This document shows positions 52,999 to 62,726 of a stretch of DNA of 64,000 bases, one piece after another. Below the pieces are notes generated by a model that saw nothing but the letters and a program-made list of their open reading frames with translations, was not told where the DNA came from and made no database searches. The translations under genes and the position numbers were made by a program. Origin of the DNA: Methanofollis fontis (GTDB taxonomy: Archaea > Halobacteriota > Methanomicrobia > Methanomicrobiales > Methanofollaceae); NCBI RefSeq assembly GCF_004297185.1, contig NZ_PGCL01000001.1, positions 620,001-684,000 on the forward strand, given 5' to 3'. Every line of letters begins with the position of its first letter. Within the stretch, counting starts at the first letter, position 1.

Positions 52999-54273
52999 CT
53001 ACCCCTGCTCGACGTCCCCTGCGATCACGGCCGCCGCCAGTACGATGGCGCCCGTGAGTATGGCGGATTCTGCCGGGGGTGCGAAACGGGGAGAGTGAAG
53101 GAACTCTCCGCTGCCATCCGCCGGGGCCGTCCCGATACGGAAATAGGCGAGGGGTATTCCCTCCTCTGCAAAGACGGAGAAGTCCTCACTCCCCGAGATC
53201 ACCGGGATGGTGGCGACCTGTTCCGGGCCCAGGTATCTGGCCGCCGCATCCGAACAGCGGGCGGTCAGGTCGGGGTCGGTGATCAGGGGGGGGACCGACT
53301 GGTCGAGCACCCGGACCAGGGGGAGGCGGTCGGCGGGCACCCCCGCGGCGATGGCCGTCCCCTCGGCGATCCGCCTGAGCGCCGCCAGACCCTGATCCCG
53401 GACTGCCGCTTTGTGGTAGCGCAGACTCATCCCGAGCGTCACCTCGTCCGGGATGGCGTTGTGTTTCCGTCCCCCATGGATCTGACCGGCGGAGAGGATG
53501 AAGAAGGCGTTCGGATCGATCTCGCGGCTCCGGATCGTCTGGATGGCCATGATGATCCCGGCGGCCAGCACAATCGGGTCGCGGGTCTGGTCCGGGTGTG
53601 CGGCATGACCGCCGACACCGCGGACGGTCAGGTCGATCGTCTCGCTGCCGGCGGAGAGGATGCCGCTCCGGCTTGCGACCATGCCGTCCGGGATGTCGGG
53701 GCCGACATGCACGGCCACCGCGCCGTCGGGGCGCGGAAATCTGGTGAACAGGCCGTCCTGGATCATTTCCCGTGCGCCGGACCCGGTCTCCTCTGCGGGC
53801 TGGCCCACACAGAGGAGCGTGCCCGACCAGCTCTCCCTGAGTGTGGCGAGGGCCCGGACGGCGCCGACGAGGGCCGCCATATTGATGTCGTGGCCGCAGG
53901 CGTGCATCACGCCGGGGTGGCGGCTTGCATAGGCAAGCCCGGTCTCCTCGTTCAGCGGCAGGGCGTCCATGTCCGCCCGGATCATCATCACCGGGCCGGG
54001 GCCGTTCAGGAGAACCCCGACCACACCATGACCCCCGATACCGGTTGTCACCGTACACCCGGCCTCACGGAGTTCCTGCGCCAGTCGGTCGGCGGTCTCC
54101 TCCTCTTCGCCGGAGAGTTCGGGGCGGGCATGAAGATCCCGGTACAGACTGACAAGGGAGGGCAGCTCTTCACGGATAGTCTCGATAAGCCGCTCTGCAG
54201 AAGGGGGCCGGATGGGTGTTTGCACGATCAGGAGGTGGGCGCGAAGCGGGTTTAGATATATCTGTGGATGCAC
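52999..54273 (-). CDS. M20 family amidohydrolase (N-acyl amino acid hydrolase type)
   Basis: The protein has up to 424 residues. Metal ligands of the M20D family are visible: MHACGHDIN, GQPAEETGSGA and AVHVGPD, with the dimerisation domain around GVGGHAAHPDQTRDP and a final SGSEDFSVFAEEGIPLAY. It should cleave N-acyl amino acids, hippurate or related amides in the cytoplasm. The start is uncertain: neither the ATG at 54273 nor a GTG at 54225 has a good ribosome site, and conserved sequence begins only about 25 residues in. Confidence 0.88.
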   Translation of the reverse strand: MHPQIYLNPLRAHLLIVQTPIRPPSAERLIETIREELPSLVSLYRDLHARPELSGEEEETADRLAQELREAGCTVTTGIGGHGVVGVLLNGPGPVMMIRADMDALPLNEETGLAYASRHPGVMHACGHDINMAALVGAVRALATLRESWSGTLLCVGQPAEETGSGAREMIQDGLFTRFPRPDGAVAVHVGPDIPDGMVASRSGILSAGSETIDLTVRGVGGHAAHPDQTRDPIVLAAGIIMAIQTIRSREIDPNAFFILSAGQIHGGRKHNAIPDEVTLGMSLRYHKAAVRDQGLAALRRIAEGTAIAAGVPADRLPLVRVLDQSVPPLITDPDLTARCSDAAARYLGPEQVATIPVISGSEDFSVFAEEGIPLAYFRIGTAPADGSGEFLHSPRFAPPAESAILTGAIVLAAAVIAGDVEQG

Positions 54274-54324
54274 ATGCCGGAAGGAGAGCGCCGTTGCCGG
54301 TGTGATGGGTGCGAAGGCGGTGAT

Positions 54325-55158
54325 TCACGCCTCTTTTTCCCAGTGAATCATCGCCTGGCGCCGCTGTTTCCGGTGGATATACCCGCCCTCTCCGTCCGGG
54401 TGGAGCATCCTTGTGAAATGGTCGGTGACCAGATCGAGGGTCTCCGGAGGGGTTTCATGCAGGGTGGACCACTGCTCTGCCGCCACCTCCACCGAGGGAT
54501 ACCTGCTCTCCACCGTGGTCTCGTAGACCGTGACATCGGCATAGATCTCCATATCGTGCAGGATGTTGATCAGGAAGAGATGGTCCGGATAGCCGGCATG
54601 CCGCTCTTCGGTTCCGAATGCCGCCTCTCTGAGTGCCGTTTCATCCCCGCTCCGCCACTCGCCTGCATGCCAGAAGAGGCAGACGCACCGGCGTGCGGCG
54701 GCGTCGATCTTTTTCAGCGCTGTCCCGATATCATAAAAACCCAGGGAATAAGCGGCGACAACTGTGTCATGGACAGGGACGTTCTCCCCGATGATCGCAT
54801 CCTCCCAGCGCATCCGGAGCAGGGTGTAGTTGTCCAGCCCTGCCTCCTGCATGTGCGCCGAAAGCCGCCCGAGCATCCCCTCCGAGGGGTCGAGTGCGGT
54901 GACGTGGGCGACCCGACGGGCCATCGGGACGGCGAGGCGACCGGTGCCGGCGCCCATGTCAAGGACGGTGTCGGAGGGGAGGAGCCCCATCATCTCCATC
55001 TCCCGCGCCGTCGTATCCGCCTCGCCGCGGACGGCGCACTCGTAGGCCGCCGCCTTTGCGTCCCAGGCAGCCCCGGGATCGCGGTCCTTTTTCCGACGGC
55101 CGGATCCACCCGCATATATCGCCTTCCAGAGTTCCTCCCAGTCGATGATCCGGTGCAT
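54325..55158 (-). CDS. class I SAM-dependent methyltransferase
   Basis: The 277-residue protein has the Rossmann-type SAM-binding motif VLDMGAGTGRLAVPMA (about residue 64) and VTALDPSEGMLGRL for the ribose contacts. The remainder gives no clear hint of the substrate. It begins MHRIIDWEELWKAIY. It is on the same strand as the M20 gene, 51 bases upstream, and divergent from the MoxR operon. Confidence 0.85.
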   Translation of the reverse strand: MHRIIDWEELWKAIYAGGSGRRKKDRDPGAAWDAKAAAYECAVRGEADTTAREMEMMGLLPSDTVLDMGAGTGRLAVPMARRVAHVTALDPSEGMLGRLSAHMQEAGLDNYTLLRMRWEDAIIGENVPVHDTVVAAYSLGFYDIGTALKKIDAAARRCVCLFWHAGEWRSGDETALREAAFGTEERHAGYPDHLFLINILHDMEIYADVTVYETTVESRYPSVEVAAEQWSTLHETPPETLDLVTDHFTRMLHPDGEGGYIHRKQRRQAMIHWEKEA

Positions 55159-55296
55159 GAGCGTTGTGTGGTGCCGCCAAGGGGATAAGTGGTTCGAAAT
55201 GCGGTTGAAAAGGGTTTAATCTTTTATAGGATGTTCATGATATCTCTTTTCCAGAGAGGGCCGCCGGTGCGGACCTGTTGCGGCATGAGGGATCAG

Positions 55297-56283
55297 ATGA
55301 GAGCAGGGAAGGAAGAGGGACATGTACGGGCGGAGGAGTATGCTGACCACCTCGACGCCCTCACACACGAGTTGAAATCGGTCATCGTCGGTCAGGACGA
55401 GGTGATCGGTCAGATGATCACGGCGCTCTCCGCCGGAGGGCACGTGCTCCTGGAAGGGGTGCCGGGGATCGCAAAGACCCTCCTCATCCAGACCCTTGCC
55501 CGCTGCATCGAGGGGTCGTTTGCGCGGATCCAGTTCACCCCCGACCTCCTCCCTGCGGACATCACCGGCACCCGCATCTTCAGGCAGACAGACGGTTGTT
55601 TTACCACGGTCAGGGGGCCGATTTTCCATCATTTTGTCCTGGCCGACGAGATCAACCGGGCGCCGCCGAAGGTGCAGTCCGCCCTGCTCGAGGCGATGCA
55701 GGAGCGGCAGGTGACCATCCAGGGTGACACCTTCCCGCTGGAGGACCCCTTCTTTGTGCTCGCCACCCAGAACCCGATCGAGTCGGAGGGCACCTACCCC
55801 CTTCCCGAGGCCCAGACCGACCGGTTCATGTTCAAGGTGCTGATGGGATACCCCTCGCTGGAGGAGGAGGTGACGATCCTGGACCGGTTCACCGGAGAAT
55901 CCGGACCTGAACCCCGTGCCGTCACCGATATCGCCACTCTGCTGGCGATCCGATCCCATGTCCGCTCTATCAGGGCCGATAGGAGCGTGAAAGAGTATGC
56001 GGCCTCGATCGTCGACGCCACCCGGCACCCCGCCGCCCTCATCCCTGATATGGAGGGATACATCGCCTTCGGGGCCTCGCCCCGCGCCTCCCTCTCCCTG
56101 ATCCTGGGCGCCAAGGGGCGCGCCGTGATGCAGGGCCGCACCTACATCGTCCCGCACGATGTCAAGGAGGTCGCCCATCCCTCCCTCCGCCACCGGATCA
56201 TCCGCACCTATGAGGCGGAGGCGGAGGGGGTCAGCACCGACCGGATCATCGACCGCATCCTCCAGAACGTGCCGGTCCCATGA
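55297..56283 (+). CDS. MoxR-type AAA+ ATPase
   Basis: The 328-residue ATPase has Walker A LEGVPGIAKTLL, Walker B FVLADEINRAPPKVQ, the following LLEAMQERQVTIQG and the ATQNPIESEGTYPLPEAQ sensor region, all typical of MoxR. Lysine is kept in the P-loop although it reads GVPGIAKT. MoxR proteins act as chaperones for VWA-domain partners, here encoded two genes downstream. I chose the ATG at 55297, preceded by GAGGGA; ATGs farther upstream lack support. The stop overlaps the DUF58 gene by four bases. Confidence 0.92.
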   Translation: MRAGKEEGHVRAEEYADHLDALTHELKSVIVGQDEVIGQMITALSAGGHVLLEGVPGIAKTLLIQTLARCIEGSFARIQFTPDLLPADITGTRIFRQTDGCFTTVRGPIFHHFVLADEINRAPPKVQSALLEAMQERQVTIQGDTFPLEDPFFVLATQNPIESEGTYPLPEAQTDRFMFKVLMGYPSLEEEVTILDRFTGESGPEPRAVTDIATLLAIRSHVRSIRADRSVKEYAASIVDATRHPAALIPDMEGYIAFGASPRASLSLILGAKGRAVMQGRTYIVPHDVKEVAHPSLRHRIIRTYEAEAEGVSTDRIIDRILQNVPVP

Positions 56284-57185
56284 GGGTGGCGAGGCAATTG
56301 GACGCAACAACCGAACGATTGGACCTGATCCGGCAGGTCGCACGGATCGATGTCGCCACCCGTCTCCTGGTCTCCGGCCTCTATGCAGGTGCGCATGGAT
56401 CGGTGTTCAGGGGGCGGGGGATTGAGTTCTCGGAGATCCGGGAGTATGTGCCCGGGGACGATGTGCGTGCGATCGACTGGAAGGTGACCGCCCGATTCGG
56501 AAGACCCTATATCAAGGAGTTCTCGGAGGACCGGGACGCCACCTTCTATATCCTGGCGGACCTCTCGGCCTCGAACACCTTCGGTTCGGCGACGAGCAAA
56601 CACCGCCGGATCCTGGAGGTTGCGGCCGCCCTGATCTTTGCCGCCCGGAACGCCGGTGACTCCGCCGGTCTTCTCACCTTCACCGACCGGGTGGAGGGTT
56701 TTATCCCGGCACGAAAGGGGCGGGGCCATGCCGTGGCCCTGATCGACACCCTGATCAGAAACGATTCCCGTGGGCGCGGGACTGACCTGAACGTGCCCCT
56801 CCGGTTTCTGGCCAGACGGGTGCGGCGCCGCGCCTCGGTGTTTGTGGTCTCTGACTTTGCCACTCCCTCTTTCTCGGACACCCTCCGTCTCCTCTGCGGG
56901 CGCCATGAGGTCACCGCCATCAGGGTGATCGACCCGCGTGAGCGGCACCTTCCTGATGTGGGCCTGATCGAACTCGAGGACCCGGAGAGCGGCGAGCAGG
57001 TGCTCGTCGATACATCGGACGAGGTGCTGCGCAGTGCCTATGCGGATGCCGTCGCCGCCTGGGAGGGGGACCTTGCCGCTGTGTTCCGGCGGGCGCGGGT
57101 GCCCTCCGTCTGCCTGACGACGGAGGAGGGGTGCGAGACGGCGCTCAGGCGCCTGTTCGCCCCGAGAAAGGTGGGGGTGTGCTGA
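56280..57185 (+). CDS. DUF58 domain protein of the MoxR operon
   Basis: The 301-residue protein has the DUF58 signature GIEFSEIREYVPGDDVRAIDWK (split around residue 52), followed by FILADLSASNTFGS and a VWA-like remainder (VFVVSDFATPSFSDTL). DUF58 proteins accompany MoxR ATPases and VWA proteins in envelope stress or assembly systems. It overlaps moxR by four bases and leaves one base before the VWA gene, so all are translated together. No membrane helix is evident. Confidence 0.9.
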   Translation: MRVARQLDATTERLDLIRQVARIDVATRLLVSGLYAGAHGSVFRGRGIEFSEIREYVPGDDVRAIDWKVTARFGRPYIKEFSEDRDATFYILADLSASNTFGSATSKHRRILEVAAALIFAARNAGDSAGLLTFTDRVEGFIPARKGRGHAVALIDTLIRNDSRGRGTDLNVPLRFLARRVRRRASVFVVSDFATPSFSDTLRLLCGRHEVTAIRVIDPRERHLPDVGLIELEDPESGEQVLVDTSDEVLRSAYADAVAAWEGDLAAVFRRARVPSVCLTTEEGCETALRRLFAPRKVGVC

Positions 57186-57186
57186 T

Positions 57187-58137
57187 ATGCCTGGTTTTTA
57201 CCATCCGGCATGGCTCCTCGGCCTTCTCATCCTCCCCATCCTCTGGTATCTCCGGCATGTGGTGACCGCCCGGAAGAAGGCGGCGGCGATGGAGTTTTCC
57301 GGGGTTTCCTTTCTGAAGAGCGTGCTCGCCGACAGGCAGGGCTCCAGGCGGGTGCGGAACCTCTTCCTCCTCTCCCTGCTTGCCATCGGCCTCATCCTGG
57401 TCGGTCTTGCCGATCCGCACATCCCGCTGGAGGGCACGGAGGAGGGGGTGAACGTGGTGCTGGTGATGGACGTCTCCGGGAGCATGCAGGCGACCGACTA
57501 CTCGCCGACGCGGCTTGAGGCGGCGAAGTCGGCGGCGTCCATTCTCCTCGACCACCTCGGCGCCAACGATTATGCGGGCGTGGTGCTCTTTGAGTCCGGG
57601 GCGACGACCGCCGCCTACCTGAGCCCCGACCATGGACGGGTGAAAGAGAAACTGGCGGCCGTCAGGCCCAGGGAGGGGCAGACGGCGCTTGGTGACGGCC
57701 TCGCCCTCGGCATCGATATGGCCGATTCGATACCGAACCGAAAAAAAGTGGTCATCCTCCTCTCTGACGGCGTCAGCAATGCCGGCGTGATCTCCCCCTC
57801 CGAGGCCGGGGCCTTTGCGCAGGAGCGCAATGTCCAGGTCTTTACCGTCGGACTGGGCTCCGACACGCCGACGGTGATGGGGTATGACTGGTTCGGGAAC
57901 CCGCAGTATGCCGAGGTGGATGAGGCGACCCTGCAGGGGATTGCGCAGGCGACACAGGGTGCCTACTACCGTTCGGTCGATGAACAGACGCTCTCTGCGA
58001 TCTATGCCGACCTGAACGGCGAGATCAGGCGAGAACCCGAAGAGCGGTCCATCAGGGACCTCTTCTTTGCCGCCGCCGTTGTCGTGCTGCTGGTCGAGCT
58101 CTATCTCCGATACGGCCCGGGGAGGATCATCCAGTGA
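57187..58137 (+). CDS. BatA-like VWA membrane protein
   Basis: The 316-residue protein has two N-terminal membrane segments (about 8-22 and 55-75), a VWA domain with an intact MIDAS site (VLVMDVSGSMQATD, then GQTALGDGL and LLSDGVSNAG), and a C-terminal helix. This is the layout of Bacteroides-type BatA/aerotolerance proteins. The metal-binding VWA domain is the likely target of the MoxR ATPase. Its stop overlaps the next start by four bases. Confidence 0.9.
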   Translation: MPGFYHPAWLLGLLILPILWYLRHVVTARKKAAAMEFSGVSFLKSVLADRQGSRRVRNLFLLSLLAIGLILVGLADPHIPLEGTEEGVNVVLVMDVSGSMQATDYSPTRLEAAKSAASILLDHLGANDYAGVVLFESGATTAAYLSPDHGRVKEKLAAVRPREGQTALGDGLALGIDMADSIPNRKKVVILLSDGVSNAGVISPSEAGAFAQERNVQVFTVGLGSDTPTVMGYDWFGNPQYAEVDEATLQGIAQATQGAYYRSVDEQTLSAIYADLNGEIRREPEERSIRDLFFAAAVVVLLVELYLRYGPGRIIQ

Positions 58138-59642
58138 GGCGCACCCCCGCCCTTCTGCTCTTCCTGCTGCTCTGCTCCCTTGGCGGTGCGGCGATGGCCG
58201 GAGAGGTCACTTTCTCCACCGCACAATCTGAGTATGTCGTGCCCCTGGGGGAGGAGGTGGAGATCCCGGTCTCTGTGCAGAACTCCTGGGGTGCCGACAT
58301 CCCGGGCATGATCACCTACCGCACGAGCGTGACGGCGGAGAGCGGCGGCATATCGAGTGTGCGGACTTCGATGCGGGCCGAGTCCTTCTCCGTCCGTTCG
58401 GATATGGAGGAGTTCGTGATCGGGTTGCCTGCCCGCGATGAGGCGGGCACCGTCGTCCTGAGCATCTCATTTGATTACAGCCGTTCGGGAACCGATCGGG
58501 AGGTGAACCTGGGCCCGATTACGGTGCAATACGGTGGGGAGCCCTCGAGCCAGCAGGCGTCGCAGGGACCGCTCGCCGGCACCGAACAGCAGTCTTCGTC
58601 CACCTCTGCCGGTCAGTCTTCGTCCGCCACCGCCGGGCAGGCACCGCGGGATGCCCTGCAGGAGGGCCAGATGGCGCAGGACGCCGATGCCCTCAGGGAG
58701 CACCTGCAGGAGGAGAGCAGACGGCTTGAGGCCGAGAAGGAGGCGTTCGGCCAGGCGCTTCGTGCCGATCCGACCTACCGCTCGGTGACGGAGGCGCTGG
58801 AGGAGGCCGGATATACCCGCACCGCTTCCGCCCTCGACCCCTCATCGAACACCTCCGGCACCTTCTCTGAGACCCATGCCATGGACGGCGCCGATGCGGT
58901 CGACCTGGAGGGGGCGATGGAGGACGGGGCGGTGGAGTATCTGCGTCAGGCGTCGCCCGGCATGGGAGTGATGCCCGCGGCGCTCGCATCGAACGCCACC
59001 TACGGCTCCTATCTGGAGGGGCTTGAATCTGAGGGTTTTCTGCCGTCGGGTTCGGTGGTCAACACCACGCCCGAGCGGACGGATGTGGCGATCTCCTTTA
59101 CCGGACCGGAGAACGAAACGGCCTCGATCACCGCTGTGGTAGAGAACGGCACGGTGACGGCGGTGGAGATGGAGCGGCAGGCGCCCCTGCCGCTCGTGCC
59201 GCTGGCAGCGGCATTCATCTTTCTTGCCATGATCGCCGCCATCTATCTCCTCCTCATGCGGATGCGGGATGAAACGCCGGAAACGAGCGATGATCCTGAT
59301 CCGCCCACAGCCGTTCCTTTAAAAGATCCGGTCGAGGAGTGCCTGCGTCTTCTCGATGTGGCTGAGGCGGCCTATGCGGATGGAGATGTCCCGGCGGCCT
59401 ACCGGATGGCGACGCGGGCCTTGCGGATCCTGGTCTCCTGGCAGGAGGGTGACGGCACCGAGGTCACCGACGAGGAGGCGCGTGCCCTGCTGGAGCGTTG
59501 CGGACACTCCGAAGGGGACCTCGCCCGCACCCTCGGGCGCTCGGGTGCAGTGGGCTTTGGCGGGGCGGCGGGTGACGGGGAGGAGTTCATGGGGATCGTC
59601 GCCTCTGTCAGGGAGCGGATACCTGCCCGGGATGAGGGATGA
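58134..59642 (+). CDS. secreted-domain membrane protein, last of the MoxR operon (BatD-like role)
   Basis: The 502-residue protein has a signal peptide (LLLFLLLCSLGGAAMAGE), a beta-rich domain (about 22-135) resembling CARDB/BatD-like sandwiches, a Ser/Gln-rich linker (140-180), a helical part, one membrane helix (about 347-370) and a cytoplasmic tail with EECLRLLDVAEAAYADGD. The operon position equals that of BatD, but sequence identity to BatD is not evident to me. The tail resembles a TPR-type helical bundle that could contact the MoxR or DUF58 proteins. Confidence 0.75.
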   Translation: MRRTPALLLFLLLCSLGGAAMAGEVTFSTAQSEYVVPLGEEVEIPVSVQNSWGADIPGMITYRTSVTAESGGISSVRTSMRAESFSVRSDMEEFVIGLPARDEAGTVVLSISFDYSRSGTDREVNLGPITVQYGGEPSSQQASQGPLAGTEQQSSSTSAGQSSSATAGQAPRDALQEGQMAQDADALREHLQEESRRLEAEKEAFGQALRADPTYRSVTEALEEAGYTRTASALDPSSNTSGTFSETHAMDGADAVDLEGAMEDGAVEYLRQASPGMGVMPAALASNATYGSYLEGLESEGFLPSGSVVNTTPERTDVAISFTGPENETASITAVVENGTVTAVEMERQAPLPLVPLAAAFIFLAMIAAIYLLLMRMRDETPETSDDPDPPTAVPLKDPVEECLRLLDVAEAAYADGDVPAAYRMATRALRILVSWQEGDGTEVTDEEARALLERCGHSEGDLARTLGRSGAVGFGGAAGDGEEFMGIVASVRERIPARDEG

Positions 59643-59661
59643 GCGGGCCCGCCCCCCCTCC

Positions 59662-60258
59662 TCAGGATGCCGTGAACGCTCCTGCAATGGCAGAGAGGTC
59701 TTCTGTGCTGAGGTCGCTCTTCAGCAGACCATAGAGCACACGATCATGATCCCCGCCCCGTGCATGCCAGTAGCCCCTCTGGCACCCCTCCGGCACGAAC
59801 CCGCATTTCTCCATCACCCGTCGCGACGCCGCATGATCGGCGACGGTATCACCGTTCAGGCGGTGGCCATCGAGGACGACGAAGGCAAAATAGACCAGAA
59901 AACGGCAGCACAGGGTGCCGTAGCCCTTTCGCCAATGCGGGTCGTCGAGCTGGTAGCCGATCAGGTATGAACCCGGACTGAAATCGACCGGCAGGAGGGC
60001 GCACTGCCCCACAAACTCTCCTGAATGCCGGATTCTCGCCGTGAACACATGGCAGTCCGGCGTCCTCCCCTCCCTGAACGCCGCCTCCATCCCCTCGATC
60101 AGGGGGAGAAAATAGGACCTGGTGACCTCCGCGGTGTTCGGTCCGAAGAACATCCACCTGCAGACCGATTCCTTTGCGAGCATCCGGGATATCTCTGGCA
60201 GGTCCTGCACTGTGCAGTAGGAGAACGTCAGGTCTCCGCCGGTCCATATCTGCTGCAT
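59662..60258 (-). CDS. GNAT acetyltransferase, RimJ/RimL-like
   Basis: The 198-residue protein has the GNAT core with YLIGYQLDDPHWRKGYGTLCC (split at the acetyl-CoA loop, WRKGYGT) and ASRRVMEKCGFVPEGCQRGYW typical of the RimJ/RimL branch. It should acetylate an amine, such as a protein N-terminus or small molecule. It converges on the MoxR operon with 19 bases between stops. Confidence 0.82.
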   Translation of the reverse strand: MQQIWTGGDLTFSYCTVQDLPEISRMLAKESVCRWMFFGPNTAEVTRSYFLPLIEGMEAAFREGRTPDCHVFTARIRHSGEFVGQCALLPVDFSPGSYLIGYQLDDPHWRKGYGTLCCRFLVYFAFVVLDGHRLNGDTVADHAASRRVMEKCGFVPEGCQRGYWHARGGDHDRVLYGLLKSDLSTEDLSAIAGAFTAS

Positions 60259-60715
60259 GGAGGGCGTTTGTCTCCCCGGATATTTCCCTGATCCGGTCCG
60301 GTGCGGGGAGGGGCGGGCCGGATGATCGACCGGCAGTCGGGAGGATCTGAAGCCCCCGTCCTGAATCCGTCATATTGTCCGGTATTTCCGATTCTGAGCG
60401 ATCGAAATCGACACATGCGTTGAGATCCGGTAAAAACGACATTCTGTTGTTGGATCTGAGTATGAAGAGGATATATCCCTCCATATTGGTGCTGTGAACC
60501 CCCTGCCGGCGTGCAGACATCCTGTCGGGGGGAGGGGGATAGAATCGGGGCCGTGTGGGGCAGGAAAAGCGATGGATGTCGCCGCAAATCCAGGTCCCCT
60601 CATTCGGGCGAGAGGGGAGATCCGGGCAGAATGGAGAGAGGCAGGAGGGAAGACCTGCCCGCCCCCTCTGCCCCCTGTGCGAAGGTTCATATCCGCGGTC
60701 TCCACAGGGGGGTTC
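60259..60715. other. intergenic region without a recognisable gene
   Basis: In these 457 bases no frame gives protein-like sequence with a good start. Open frames here have the biased arginine/proline content of GC-rich shadows. An AT-rich patch near 60465-60490 (GGATATATCCCTCCATATTGG) might be a promoter, but for which gene is unclear. Confidence 0.5.
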
Positions 60716-61147
60716 ATGTCATATCGGCCGGAGATCACCGAGGAATCCGTGCTGCGCCGGTGGATGATCCTGGAGATCGGGCGGATCAATGCCGGACTGG
60801 TGACCGAACGAAAGAGTCTTGCCAGACTGCTCGGTGAGGAGCGCCCGTCTGCCACGGCAAAGGACGGATCAGACTACCGTTTCGACCCCGCCGTCATCCG
60901 GGATATCGGCGAGCGTTTGCCCGCGGACCTGCACGAACGCCTCCTGCTGCCGATCATCTTCCGCTTCTCACCGGACGTCCGGGACAGTTATTATCTCACC
61001 GACGCCGTGGCGGTCCGCGCCCTGCAGTCGCTCGGAGAACTGAGCGAACAGAGAAAGATGCGGGACGGTCGTCTCTGGGTCTCGAATGCGATCGTGTTTG
61101 CGATGGTCCGGGCCTATCCGACGGCGATCCAGATCGGGATGGGGTGA
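60716..61147 (+). CDS. DUF61 family archaeal protein
   Basis: The 143-residue protein shows VLRRWMILEIGRINAGLV near its start, LARLLGEERPSATAKDGSDY and LLLPIIFRFSPDVRDSYYL, matching the archaeal UPF0216/DUF61 family of unknown function. The ATG at 60716 follows GGGGGG by a few bases; longer upstream frames look non-coding. It seems to be a single gene. Confidence 0.8.
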   Translation: MSYRPEITEESVLRRWMILEIGRINAGLVTERKSLARLLGEERPSATAKDGSDYRFDPAVIRDIGERLPADLHERLLLPIIFRFSPDVRDSYYLTDAVAVRALQSLGELSEQRKMRDGRLWVSNAIVFAMVRAYPTAIQIGMG

Positions 61148-61242
61148 ACCGGTCAGGTTTGCCTTCGATATTGGATGAATTAAGGGGATATTTTTAGGTT
61201 TTCATTGGTTTGAGCGGGTTTTTTCCGCCATTCCGCCCTCCG

Positions 61243-61253
61243 AAAATTATATA
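61243..61253 (+). promoter_or_regulatory. TATA box of the membrane helix protein gene
   Basis: CGAAAATTATATACTG combines a purine-rich BRE-like part with TTATATA, about 35 bases before the ATG at 61285. Confidence 0.6.
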
Positions 61254-61284
61254 CTGTATCAATATAATCCTCGGCCGATGCGTT

Positions 61285-61953
61285 ATGGCGAATGTCGTGG
61301 ATTATGTAACCGACACGGCCGGGGGGGTCATCGCCTTTCTGCCGAACCTGATTGCCGCAGTGATCATCCTGATCCTGGGGTGGATCATCGGACGACTGCT
61401 CGGGAAATATGTCTCCATGTTCCTGGACCGGATCGGTGTGGATGACGCCCTCCGGAAGACCTCGATGGGAGACTCGATTGAAAAATCAGGCACAAATATT
61501 GTGCACCTCTTCGATCTTCTGATACGCTGGTTCATCTATCTGATTGCCATCATGGCAGCAACCAATGTTCTCCAGATCGAGATGCTCTCGACAATGATGG
61601 CAAATATCGTCGCCTACATTCCCAATATCGCCGCCTTCATCATCATCCTCGTCGTCGGGATCATCCTGGTGGACCTGTTTGCGGACTTTGTGGAGAAACT
61701 GGGTTCCGGTGCCGGGGTCGCTCTCATTGCCCCGCTCGTCCTGATGCTCCGGATCTTCCTCTACTTTGTCGTGATCATCTTGGCCCTGACCCAGCTTGCG
61801 ATTGACCTGACCATCATCTATGTCTTCATCGAACCGATCGCCTGGGGCGTCGGCATCGGCATCGGTGCGGCGATTGCGATCATCGTCGGCTTCGGTCTCA
61901 GGGACCGTGCCCCGGAGATCCTCGACCGTCTCTTCTCAGAGGTGAAAAAATAG
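61285..61953 (+). CDS. MscS-related conserved TM-helix protein
   Basis: The 222-residue protein has five hydrophobic helices, with two copies of a repeated unit: FLPNLIAAVIILILGWIIGR and YIPNIAAFIIILVVGIILVD. This PN..A..I.I..G.I repeat is the conserved TM helix of MscS-like and CmpX-type proteins. The beta domain that forms the MscS pore exit is absent, so it may be a small channel or scaffold. It is transcribed alone from a clear TATA promoter. Confidence 0.82.
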   Translation: MANVVDYVTDTAGGVIAFLPNLIAAVIILILGWIIGRLLGKYVSMFLDRIGVDDALRKTSMGDSIEKSGTNIVHLFDLLIRWFIYLIAIMAATNVLQIEMLSTMMANIVAYIPNIAAFIIILVVGIILVDLFADFVEKLGSGAGVALIAPLVLMLRIFLYFVVIILALTQLAIDLTIIYVFIEPIAWGVGIGIGAAIAIIVGFGLRDRAPEILDRLFSEVKK

Positions 61954-62015
61954 GCATCATTCCGGGATGGAGGGGACGATCCCTCCCATCCCTGTTCGTG
62001 CTCCTGGTACGAGGA

Positions 62016-62522
62016 TCAGCTGCCCTCGATCATCTCGGCAACGATCCCTCTGAAACTCTCGCTCTCCTGTGAAAGGCGTTTTCTGGCTGCCATCTCCCCC
62101 CGTTCATTGCCGATCTTCAGGAGAGATGCGGCCGCCAGCTGCCTGCAGTAGTCGCTTTTATGGTCCAGGATGCCGATGAAGAAATCGACGGCCAACTCAT
62201 CGCCGATCTGCTCCAGTGCCCAGAGTGCCGGGAGCTGTACCCGCCTCTCACTGCTTCTGATCGTGCTGATCAGGGTTTCGACCGCAGGACTCCCCATCTC
62301 TCCGATGGCCATGGCCGCTTTCCACTGGACCGCCTCGTTTTTACTTTTCAGGGCATCGATCAACGGATCCAGCGCCTCTGTCCCCAGTCGCGCGAGTGTC
62401 AGGGCTGCACGGTTCCCCTCCTCCTCGTGTGTCCTCAGGACCTCCATGAGGCCGTCGACATCATGCATCGCCTTCATTTCTTCGAGATCAGGCCGTTTCT
62501 GTACCAATTCAAGTTTTGCCAT
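62016..62522 (-). CDS. HEAT-repeat protein
   Basis: The 168-residue protein consists of about four HEAT/PBS-lyase-type helical repeats, for example ALTLARLGTEALDPLIDALK, AAMAIGEMGSPAVETLIS and ALWALEQIGDELAVDFFIG. Such repeats bind proteins and no enzyme motif is present. Its partner is unknown; it converges with the TM-helix gene, with 62 bases between stops. Confidence 0.85.
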   Translation of the reverse strand: MAKLELVQKRPDLEEMKAMHDVDGLMEVLRTHEEEGNRAALTLARLGTEALDPLIDALKSKNEAVQWKAAMAIGEMGSPAVETLISTIRSSERRVQLPALWALEQIGDELAVDFFIGILDHKSDYCRQLAAASLLKIGNERGEMAARKRLSQESESFRGIVAEMIEGS

Positions 62523-62726
62523 CTTCTCCCCCCTTCTGCCGCTGCCAGATAGATCTGCTGATAAATCAAAGTATCTGAGAAGAGGGGCTCAAACGGTCAG
62601 ACGCTGAGGAGGAAATGGGAGAGGAGGCGCGTGGATCCGGGCGCTCCGACTCCTCTATCCCGCTCGTCCCTGGCGGGAATGGGATGAAATGTCTGGGTTT
62701 CAGAGTCGGATTGTCGGAAAAATGGG

